From NCBI GenBank assembly GCA_937917025.1, contig CALFSF010000357.1, positions 1-6,603 on the forward strand: DNA of 6,603 nucleotides. The letters run 5' to 3'. The number at the start of each line of letters is the position of its first letter. Within the stretch, counting starts at the first letter, position 1. Shown here piece by piece: positions 1 through 5,520 of the stretch. The DNA is from an uncultured Paraburkholderia sp. Lineage in GTDB: Bacteria; Pseudomonadota; Gammaproteobacteria; Burkholderiales; Burkholderiaceae. The notes under the pieces are model-generated. The model did not search any database. It saw nothing but the letters and a program-made list of their open reading frames with translations, and was not told the DNA's origin. The translations under genes were made by a program, and so were the position numbers.

Positions 1-1
1 C

Positions 2-853
2 AAGCCGTATCCGGTGGCGATCGTGATCGGCTGCGATCCGCTCGGCTACCTGATTTCGGGCATCGAGGTGCCGTTCGGCATGTGCGAGCTGAACTACATC
101 GGCGCGATCCTCCAGCAGCCGGTTTCGGTGGTGAGCGGGCAGTTGTCCGGCCTGCCTTTCCCGAGCGCGTCGGAGATCGTGATCGAAGGCTGGGCACATC
201 CTGGCGACGAGCGGATCGAAGGCCCGTTTGGCGAATTCCACGGCTATTACCCGGGCAAGGCGGAAACGGCGCCGGTCGTGACGATCGAGCGCATCTACTA
301 CCGCGACAACCCGATCATCATGGGCAGCCCGCCGGCGAAACCGCCTAACGACTACTCGTATTCGAAGGCCGTGATGCGCTCGGCGCTGCTCGTCGACGCG
401 CTGCAGGCGGCCGGCGTGCCGGATGTCGAAGGCGTGTGGGCGCACGAGATCGGCGGCGCGCGGATGTTCAACGTGGTGTCGATCCGGCAGCGCTACGCGG
501 GGCACGCCCGTCAGGCAGGCCATATTCTCAGCCAGTGCGGCGTGGGCGCGTATATGTCGCGCTACACGATCGTCGTCGACGAAGACATCGATCCGTCGAA
601 CATGCAGGAAGTGATGTGGGCTGTCGCGACGCGCTCCGATCCGGATCTGGATATCGACATCATCAAGCGCGGCATGGGTTCGAAGAACGATCCGATGTCG
701 ATCGCGTATCCGTACAAGGCGCCGTTCAATTCGAAGGCGATCATCGACGCCTGCCGGCCATACGACTTCCTCAGTGAGTTCCCCGAGGTGGCGGAGGCCA
801 GCAAGGAGCTGCAGGACAAGGTGCGCGCGGAATGGCAGCACGTTCTCGACTGA
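2..853 (+). CDS. UbiD family prenyl-FMN-dependent decarboxylase, C-terminal part (5' end outside window)
   Basis: The frame is open from base 2 and ends at TGA 851-853, giving the last 283 residues of a protein whose family is usually about 450-520 aa; the N-terminal part is missing. UbiD enzymes non-oxidatively and reversibly decarboxylate aromatic, heteroaromatic or alpha,beta-unsaturated acids with prenylated FMN. Family signatures seen include VPFGMCELNYIGA (about nt 68-106), SEIVIEG (170-190) followed by EGPFGEFHGYYPG (about 218-258), which carry conserved active-site glutamates, and QRYAGHARQAG (about 488-520), close to the QYAGHA block of E. coli UbiD. The GTG at nt 14 is internal, since the homologous sequence continues upstream of it. 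The protein is cytoplasmic. A UbiX-type cofactor synthase two genes downstream supports the call. It diverges from classical ubiquinone-pathway UbiD near the C-terminus, and with the transporter context I infer a catabolic decarboxylase. The substrate is unknown. Confidence 0.93.
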   Translation, partial: KPYPVAIVIGCDPLGYLISGIEVPFGMCELNYIGAILQQPVSVVSGQLSGLPFPSASEIVIEGWAHPGDERIEGPFGEFHGYYPGKAETAPVVTIERIYYRDNPIIMGSPPAKPPNDYSYSKAVMRSALLVDALQAAGVPDVEGVWAHEIGGARMFNVVSIRQRYAGHARQAGHILSQCGVGAYMSRYTIVVDEDIDPSNMQEVMWAVATRSDPDLDIDIIKRGMGSKNDPMSIAYPYKAPFNSKAIIDACRPYDFLSEFPEVAEASKELQDKVRAEWQHVLD

Positions 854-869
854 CCCGCATATGGCGTAA

Positions 870-909
870 GGCGCGCATCGGCGTCAGGCGCGCCACGTCT
901 TCAATTTTT
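870..909 (+). other. Intercistronic hairpin with downstream T run
   Basis: A perfect 7-bp inverted repeat, GGCGCGC at 870-876 and GCGCGCC at 888-894, encloses an 11-nt loop. A T5 run at 905-909 lies 10 nt beyond the stem. It sits 16 nt after the ubiD stop, in the 122-nt gap before the CoxG-like gene. The gap between stem and T run is too long for a classical intrinsic terminator, so it may be a weak attenuator, an mRNA-stability element or chance in GC-rich DNA. Confidence 0.3.
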
Positions 910-965
910 AACCAGACAGATCGCTGCCGCGTGCATGCGAGGGACCCCTGTTGTCCGCATCAAAC

Positions 966-978
966 GGAGATTGCCCTG
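966..978 (+). promoter_or_regulatory. Ribosome binding site that supports a CTG start
   Basis: GGAG at 966-969 is separated by 6 nt from CTG 976-978. The codons from 976 onward read (M)ELTGEQ, the usual N-terminus of CoxG-like proteins. No ATG, GTG or TTG lies in frame at this position, so either the rare CTG codon is used or translation starts further upstream at GTG 931 or ATG 832. Confidence 0.5.
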
Positions 979-1578
979 GAACTGACCGGCGAACAATTCT
1001 TGCCGCTTTCACGTGAACGCGTATGGGCTGCGGTGAACGACCCCGAGATCCTGCGGGTGTCGGTGCCCGGCTGCGAATCGCTCGAACGGATCGAGGACAA
1101 CCACTACAAGGTCGTGATGGCAGCGGCGGTCGGCCCGATCAAGGCGCGCTTCAACGGCAAGCTGACGCTGACCGATCTGCATGCGCCCGAATCGTACTCG
1201 CTGACGTTCGAGGGCTCGGGCGGCGCGGCGGGCTTTGGAAAGGGTGGTGCGCAGGTCGGCCTGCAGACCGAGGGCGCGGGCACGCGTCTCGTCTACCGCG
1301 CGCACGCGCAGGTCGGTGGCCGACTCGCGCAGGTCGGTGCGCGTCTGATCGACGGCGTCGCGCGCAAGATGGCCGAGGATTTTTTTGGGCACTTCACCGC
1401 TGCGATCACGTGGCCGGAAACCGCGGCCAGTCAGGCCGGGGATGCAACGCAAACGGACGGCGCGCAGCGCACCGTGGCGCCGGCGCGGCCACGCGCGCAG
1501 GGCGGCAATCGCACGTGGCTCTGGTTCGCGGGCCTCGTGGTCGTGGTGGTGGCCTTCGCTGTCTATCAGATGCATTGA
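976..1578 (+). CDS. CoxG-like SRPBCC family protein with C-terminal membrane anchor
   Basis: This is a 200-residue protein of the CO-dehydrogenase subunit G (CoxG) type in the START/SRPBCC fold. CoxG helps recruit or mature molybdenum-containing dehydrogenases at the membrane in carboxydotrophs; its role in other loci is poorly known. The N-terminus reads MELTGEQ..P..RERVWAAVNDPEIL..SVPGCESLE, the classical family opening, followed by VGPIKARFNGKL, FEGSGGAAGFGKG and the RLIDGVARKMAEDFF helix. Residues 181-197 form a hydrophobic tail anchor rich in Val, after a polar linker of about 35 residues. I place the start at CTG 976 because GGAG at 966-969 lies 6 nt upstream and the family N-terminus begins exactly there. 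The frame is open back to ATG 832, inside ubiD, and GTG 931 is also in frame, but the residues they would add look non-coding. The stop lies 16 nt before the UbiX-like gene, so the two are probably translationally coupled. Confidence 0.85.
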   Translation: MELTGEQFLPLSRERVWAAVNDPEILRVSVPGCESLERIEDNHYKVVMAAAVGPIKARFNGKLTLTDLHAPESYSLTFEGSGGAAGFGKGGAQVGLQTEGAGTRLVYRAHAQVGGRLAQVGARLIDGVARKMAEDFFGHFTAAITWPETAASQAGDATQTDGAQRTVAPARPRAQGGNRTWLWFAGLVVVVVAFAVYQMH

Positions 1579-1594
1579 GACACGGAGCGCACGT

Positions 1595-2218
1595 ATGCAG
1601 TCTTCCAGTTTGTCGCGGCGCATGCGGTTGGCGCAACGGCGCATCGTCGTCGGCATCAGCGGCGCGTCGGGCGCGATCTATGGCGTGCGTCTGCTGAAGC
1701 TGCTGCGGCAGGCCGAAGTCGAGTCGCATCTCGTGATGAGCCGCTCGGCGCAGGTCACGCTCGCGCAGGAAACCGGCCTGCGGATCGCGGACGTTCAGGC
1801 ACTCGCCGACGTGTTCTACCCGAACACTGACATCGGCGCGGCGATTTCGAGCGGTTCGTTTTGCGTGGACGGCATGGTGATCGCGCCGTGCTCGATCAAG
1901 ACGCTGTCCGAGGTGGCGACGGGCTGCACGGGATCGCTGCTGTCCCGCGCCGCGGACGTGATGCTGAAAGAGCGGCGCCGGCTCGTGCTGATGGTGCGTG
2001 AAACGCCGCTGCATGCGGGACATATCCGCAGCATGGGCGCGGTCACCGACGCGGGCGCGATCGTGTATCCGCCGGTGCCGGCGTTCTACAGCCAGCCGGC
2101 GAGCCTCGAGGAGATGGTCGATCACACGCTCGGCCGCGTGCTCGACCTGTTCGACATCGAGACGGATACGGTGCGCCGCTGGAGCGGCACGGCAGCGGCG
2201 ACGGCCATTCCCGACTGA
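1595..2218 (+). CDS. ubiX: UbiX/Pad1-type flavin prenyltransferase
   Basis: This 207-residue protein matches E. coli UbiX along nearly its whole length. UbiX joins a dimethylallyl group from dimethylallyl phosphate to FMNH2 to make prenyl-FMN, the cofactor of UbiD decarboxylases. Visible signatures are the flavin-binding VGISGASGAIYG (residues 19-30), ISSGSF (84-89), APCSIKTLS (97-105), RAADVMLKERR (118-128), RETPLHAGH (135-143) and PPVPAFY (159-165). Residues equivalent to the catalytic set of Pseudomonas aeruginosa UbiX are all present: S25, E59, R118, K125, R135, E136, Y165 and R181. ATG 1595 is preceded by CGGAG (1583-1587) with 7-nt spacing. An N-terminal extension of about 13 residues precedes the point where E. 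coli UbiX begins, and ATG 1622 is a less likely alternative. The gene lies 16 nt behind the CoxG-like gene. As genomes usually carry a separate housekeeping ubiX, this copy is probably dedicated to the adjacent UbiD (inference). Confidence 0.95.
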   Translation: MQSSSLSRRMRLAQRRIVVGISGASGAIYGVRLLKLLRQAEVESHLVMSRSAQVTLAQETGLRIADVQALADVFYPNTDIGAAISSGSFCVDGMVIAPCSIKTLSEVATGCTGSLLSRAADVMLKERRRLVLMVRETPLHAGHIRSMGAVTDAGAIVYPPVPAFYSQPASLEEMVDHTLGRVLDLFDIETDTVRRWSGTAAATAIPD

Positions 2219-2243
2219 GCGGCGCTCCGCCCGTGCCGCCGCG

Positions 2244-2256
2244 CGGTGGTCCACCG
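2244..2256 (+). other. Short inverted repeat in the ubiX-MFS gap
   Basis: CGGTG (2244-2248) and CACCG (2252-2256) flank a 3-nt loop in the 124-nt gap between the UbiX-like gene and the transporter. No T run follows, so it is not a clear terminator. I see no convincing promoter in the gap, and the transporter is probably co-transcribed with the genes before it. Confidence 0.2.
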
Positions 2257-2342
2257 GGCGACACAACAATAACAGCCTGCCGCACGCGTGTGCCCGCTCC
2301 TGCGCGGCGCGGCGTGCACAAAACGTATCGAAGGAGACCCAG

Positions 2343-3782
2343 ATGCAGGACAGCAATGCATTAAAGGCGCCCGCGGACCACAAGGCCGCGGCGTCCCCTG
2401 AGCAGGCCGCCGTGCATGTCGCGGACACCGCGGCCGCGGCACTGATCCGGCGCATCGAAAGCGTGCCGTTTTCCCGGTGGCATACGAAGGCGCGCGTCAT
2501 CGTCGGCAGCGCGACATTCTTCGACGCATTCGACGCACTGTCGCTCGCGTTTGTGCTGCCGGTGCTGATCGGCCTCTGGCACATCGAACCGGTGCAGATC
2601 GGTCTCCTGATCGGCGCGAGTTACATCGGCCAGTTCATCGGCGCGCTCTTTTTCGGCTGGCTCGCGGAGCGCACCGGACGTATCCGCAGTGCGACGATCT
2701 CAATCGGCATCATGTCCGTGATGAGTTTCGGCTGCGCGTTGAGCGGCAATTTTACGATGCTGCTCGCGTGCCGCTTCGTGCAGGGCGTCGGCGTCGGCGG
2801 CGAAATGCCTGTCGCTGCCACGTACATCAGCGAGCTGTCGAACGCGCATGGACGCGGCAAATACTTCCTGCTGTACGAGCTGATTTTCCCGCTCGGTTTG
2901 ATGGCGACCGGGCAACTCGGTGCGTGGCTCGTTCCGGTGGTCGGCTGGAAAATCATGTTCTGGATCGGCGCGGTGCCGGCGCTGCTGATCGCGGTCCTGG
3001 TGTCGCGTCTGCCGGAGTCGCCGCGCTGGCTGATCGGCAAGGGCCGTCTGGCCGAAGCGGAAGCCGTGGTGCGCGAGATGGAAGCCAGCACGGACAAGCG
3101 CATTCCGCCCAGCGTGCGCGCGAACGATCGCAAGGTGGGCGCGGCGGCGACGGCCGGCACGCCGGGGCGCGCGGGTTGGCGCGAACTGCTGTCGCCGTTC
3201 TATCGCAGCCGCACGCTGATCGTGTGGGTGCTGTGGGCCACCGCGTTTTTCGTCGCGAACAGCCTGAACAACTGGCTGCCGACGCTCTATCGCACCGTCT
3301 ATCACCTGCCGCTGCAAAGCGCGCTGAGAGCGGCGTCGCTGACCAACGTCGCACAGGTCGCATTGCTGCTCATTTGCGCGTATTCGATCGACCGCGTGGG
3401 TCGCCGCAACTGGACCGTCGCGGCATTCTGCGTCGGCGGCTTTCTGCTCGCGAGCCTCGGCTTCTTCGGCGCGCACAGCGTGTGGGGCGTGCTGATCGAC
3501 GGGACCGTGAGGTCCGGGATGATCGGCTCGATCGCAGCCGTGCTGTATCTCTACACACCCGAGGTTTACCCGACCCGCATGCGTGCCACCAGCACCGGCC
3601 TCGCGACCTCATGGCTGCGGCTAGCGTCCGCGGTCGGTCCATCGCTCGTCGGTCTGCTCGTGCATAGGGAAGGCACCGGCTCAGTGTTTCTGATGTTCGC
3701 GGGCGTGAGCGTGGTGGGCGCGCTCGCGGCCACCCGGATGATCGAAACCCGCGAACGCAGTCTCGAGGAGATCGCGCCTTAG
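2343..3782 (+). CDS. MFS transporter, probable organic acid (aromatic carboxylate):H+ symporter
   Basis: This is a 479-residue inner-membrane major facilitator protein with about 12 predicted hydrophobic segments after a polar N-terminal stretch of roughly 45 residues. TM1 contains D61-A-F-D64, like the DGxD motif that is needed for transport in the 4-hydroxybenzoate transporter PcaK. The first motif A is G105-WLAERTGR-113, and its half-repeat is IDRVGRR (residues 349-355). PESPRWL (224-230) closes the N-terminal half before the cytoplasmic loop, as in sugar-porter and NiaP/SV2-like families, and PEVYPTRMR (406-414) is the C-terminal counterpart. ATG 2343 follows AAGGAG (2331-2336) at 6-nt spacing, the strongest ribosome binding site in the window. 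Its position behind ubiD-coxG-ubiX suggests it imports the acid decarboxylated by UbiD. Niacin, benzoate or other carboxylates are equally possible ligands from the sequence alone. Confidence 0.92.
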   Translation: MQDSNALKAPADHKAAASPEQAAVHVADTAAAALIRRIESVPFSRWHTKARVIVGSATFFDAFDALSLAFVLPVLIGLWHIEPVQIGLLIGASYIGQFIGALFFGWLAERTGRIRSATISIGIMSVMSFGCALSGNFTMLLACRFVQGVGVGGEMPVAATYISELSNAHGRGKYFLLYELIFPLGLMATGQLGAWLVPVVGWKIMFWIGAVPALLIAVLVSRLPESPRWLIGKGRLAEAEAVVREMEASTDKRIPPSVRANDRKVGAAATAGTPGRAGWRELLSPFYRSRTLIVWVLWATAFFVANSLNNWLPTLYRTVYHLPLQSALRAASLTNVAQVALLLICAYSIDRVGRRNWTVAAFCVGGFLLASLGFFGAHSVWGVLIDGTVRSGMIGSIAAVLYLYTPEVYPTRMRATSTGLATSWLRLASAVGPSLVGLLVHREGTGSVFLMFAGVSVVGALAATRMIETRERSLEEIAP

Positions 3783-3814
3783 TTTTCCCTGGTCAGGAAG
3801 TAACTGGAAACAGG

Positions 3815-3840
3815 CGGCGAGCGCATATCGACGCTCGTCG
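3815..3840 (+). promoter_or_regulatory. Imperfect inverted repeat upstream of the porin gene
   Basis: CGGCGAGCG (3815-3823) pairs with CGCTCGTCG (3832-3840) over 9 bp with one G-T wobble, around an 8-nt loop. It is followed by an AT-rich patch at 3841-3855, the only one of its kind nearby. The 90-bp gap between transporter and porin could therefore hold an operator or a 5'-UTR hairpin with a promoter close by. No T run follows, so it is not a standard intrinsic terminator. I cannot assign -35 and -10 boxes with confidence. Confidence 0.3.
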
Positions 3841-3872
3841 TACATAAAAAATATTGTCACGGAGATCTATCA

Positions 3873-4907
3873 ATGAAAAAGATGAACCGCCGGATGGCGG
3901 CCATAACCGCATTTGCGTCACTTGCCGCAGGCGGCGCGGCAACCGAAGCGCACGCGCAGTCGTCGTCGGTGCAACTCTACGGCCTCGTTGGCGCGTATGT
4001 GGGGAGCGTCAAGCACAGCAGCGGCCCGGCGGCCACGTTTCAGGAGGGCGGCGGCGGTCTCACCACGTCGTACTTCGGCATGCACGGCGAGGAAGACCTG
4101 GGCGGCGGCAACTCGGTGTTCTTCACCCTCGAGAGCTTCTTTCAGCCGAATACCGGTGCGCAGGGGCGTACCGCAGCCGATCCGTTCTTCTCGCGCAACG
4201 CGTTCGTCGGCTTCTCGACCGCGGTGGGCAAGCTCAGTTTTGGCCGGCAGACCAACCCGACCTATCTGAACATGCAGTTGCTGAATCCGTTCGGGTCGTC
4301 GGTGGTGTTTTCACCGATCGTCGTGCAGTCGTTCGTGCCGGCGTTCAACAACACGATCATCGGCGACACCGTGTGGGATAACGCGGTGCAGTATCAGACG
4401 CCGTCGCTCGGCGGTTTCACGGCGACGGGTATCTACGGTGCCGGCGGCGTGGCCGGCGCGCCGGGCGTCGCCAATATCGGCTTGCACGCGAAGTACCTGA
4501 ACGGCCCGTTCGCCGCGGCCGTGTCGCTGCAGCGCGTGCGCACGCCAGTCACAGCGCCCGTCACGGAACAGGACACGTGGCTCGGCGGCTTCACCTACAA
4601 CTTCAATTTCGCGAAGGTCTACGCACTCGCCGAGGGCAGCCAGACGTATGGCAAGCCGTCAGGCGCGCACACCTATGAGCTGGGCCTGTCGGTGCCGGTG
4701 ACGACGTACAGTACGGTGCTCGCCGAGTGGGCAAGAACGACGCGCCATGCGCCACGTAACGTGTACTCGATGCGCAATACCGGCTCGATCGCCTACGACT
4801 ATTCGCTGTCGAAACACACGGATGTCTACCTCGTCTGCATGTACGACAAGACGAGTGGCTTCGGCTCGGCGACCACGACCGCGCTCGGCCTGCGTCACGC
4901 GTTCTGA
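3873..4907 (+). CDS. Gram-negative outer-membrane porin (OmpC-like, Porin_4 type)
   Basis: This 344-residue protein is a general diffusion porin that should form a trimeric 16-strand beta-barrel in the outer membrane. A signal peptide runs through residues 1-28 (basic MKKMNRR, a hydrophobic Ala-rich core, cleavage AHA|Q). The mature protein opens with SSVQLYGLVGAYV, the standard first strand of Burkholderiales porins. It continues with GMHGEEDLGGGNSVFFTLES, FSRNAFVGFS and LSFGRQ, and ends in GLRHAF, whose terminal phenylalanine is the outer-membrane assembly signal. ATG 3873 has GGAG at 3861-3864 with 8-nt spacing. Porins of this kind often sit beside catabolic or uptake genes. Lying 90 nt behind the MFS gene, it may be co-expressed to admit the same substrate, but it could have its own promoter. 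Ligand specificity cannot be read from the sequence. Confidence 0.95.
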   Translation: MKKMNRRMAAITAFASLAAGGAATEAHAQSSSVQLYGLVGAYVGSVKHSSGPAATFQEGGGGLTTSYFGMHGEEDLGGGNSVFFTLESFFQPNTGAQGRTAADPFFSRNAFVGFSTAVGKLSFGRQTNPTYLNMQLLNPFGSSVVFSPIVVQSFVPAFNNTIIGDTVWDNAVQYQTPSLGGFTATGIYGAGGVAGAPGVANIGLHAKYLNGPFAAAVSLQRVRTPVTAPVTEQDTWLGGFTYNFNFAKVYALAEGSQTYGKPSGAHTYELGLSVPVTTYSTVLAEWARTTRHAPRNVYSMRNTGSIAYDYSLSKHTDVYLVCMYDKTSGFGSATTTALGLRHAF

Positions 4908-4938
4908 ACGAACGAAAGCCGGGGACACGTAGCAGGGC

Positions 4939-4959
4939 ACGCCGCGACATTCGCGGCGT
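4939..4959 (+). terminator. Strong hairpin behind the porin gene, possible terminator without T run
   Basis: A perfect 9-bp inverted repeat, ACGCCGCGA (4939-4947) and TCGCGGCGT (4951-4959), encloses a CAT loop. It starts 31 nt after the porin stop, where a transcript end is expected. No T run follows, so termination would be non-canonical or Rho-assisted, or the hairpin may protect the 3' end of the mRNA. It could also belong to the end of the insertion-sequence remnant that follows. Confidence 0.4.
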
Positions 4960-4989
4960 CGCCGACCGGCGGGTTGAGATCGCCAACTC

Positions 4990-5412
4990 ATAGACGACGA
5001 ATTGTGGTCACTCATCGAACTGCTTTTGCCGACACGAGCGCCGCGCAATCGCCAGTATGGGAGCGCAAGCCTGCGCCTGACCGGGCGGTGCTCACGGGCA
5101 TCGTGTTCGTATTGCGCTCGGGCATTGCGTGGAACTTACTGCCGCAGGAGATGGGTTGCGGCGCAGGTACCGTTTGCTGGCGGTGGCTCGTCGCCTGGCG
5201 AAACGCGGGCGTGTGGCAACGCATCTACGAGACGCTATTGGCCGAGCTGCGCCGTCGCGGCGAACCCGACCTGACGCGTGCCCTGGTCGACAGTCCGTCA
5301 ATTCGCGCCGTGCTGGCGGGAAAAAACCGACCCGAATTCCACGGGTCGGCGCGAGTTCGGCAGCAAGCACCATCTCATCGCCGACGCGCCGGTCGGCACG
5401 CAAGCCCTGTCC
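4990..5412 (+). pseudogene. IS5-type transposase remnant, frameshifted and 3'-truncated
   Basis: Three successive frames together spell the N-terminal half of an IS5-type (DUF4096/DDE) transposase. The first frame, from about 4993, reads DDELWSLIELLLPTRAPRNRQY to 5058; the codon before it is ATA where family members often have their ATG start. The second frame, from 5064, reads RKPAPDRAVLTGIVFVLRSG, then LPQEMGCGAGTVCWRW, GVWQRI and LVDSPSIRAV, whose Asp at 5289-5291 is the first residue of the DDE triad. The third frame, entered at the A6 tract 5321-5326, reads KTDPNSTGRREFGSKHHLIADA to about 5388; weak similarity (GTQALS) may extend to 5412. The first break fits loss of one base at 5059-5063, and the second a gain of one base or loss of two in the A tract. 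Only about half of the usual length of roughly 270 aa remains, without the second and third catalytic residues. No terminal inverted repeats or target duplication were identified, so the element is dead. End coordinates are approximate. Confidence 0.85.
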
Positions 5413-5520
5413 ATTATGCGTTCGCCTGCTAAGCATAGCTAAAACGCTCGCTTATCCGCACGGCCTGGCATTGCTACGATCGCGGTTTGACCGTATTTCT
5501 CCAGACCGGGATTTCAAGCC
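5413..5520 (+). other. Leader region between IS remnant and the ssuA-like gene
   Basis: These 108 bases hold no gene. They include GCTAAGCATAGC (5428-5439), in which GCTA and TAGC form a short inverted repeat, and a possible -10-like TACGAT at 5475-5480 with only a poor -35 match at the proper distance. A promoter for the binding-protein gene is expected here because decayed IS sequence lies upstream. I cannot identify CysB/Cbl/SsuR-type binding sites with confidence. Confidence 0.25.

Noticed and set aside
1385..1594. Upstream extension of the UbiX frame into the coxG coding region
   Set aside because: UbiX homology begins just after 1595, which has its own ribosome binding site. The upstream part is the shadow of coxG.
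2..2218. Assignment of ubiD/ubiX to the furan (hmfF/hmfG) or phthalate pathways
   Set aside because: Both pathways use UbiD/UbiX pairs, but no other pathway gene is visible and the UbiD N-terminal half is missing, so a named pathway cannot be supported.
1998..2342. Upstream extension of the MFS frame into the ubiX coding region
   Set aside because: The added residues are Arg/Ser-rich out-of-frame translation of ubiX. A strong AAGGAG site fixes the start at 2343.
1406..2584. Long open frame on the - strand across coxG-ubiX-MFS (392 codons)
   Set aside because: It is Arg/Ala/His-rich with no recognisable domain and lies opposite well-supported genes. It is a typical shadow frame of high-GC DNA.
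4990..5412. Complete insertion sequence
   Set aside because: No terminal inverted repeats or target-site duplication were found, and the second and third catalytic acidic residues of the transposase are absent.
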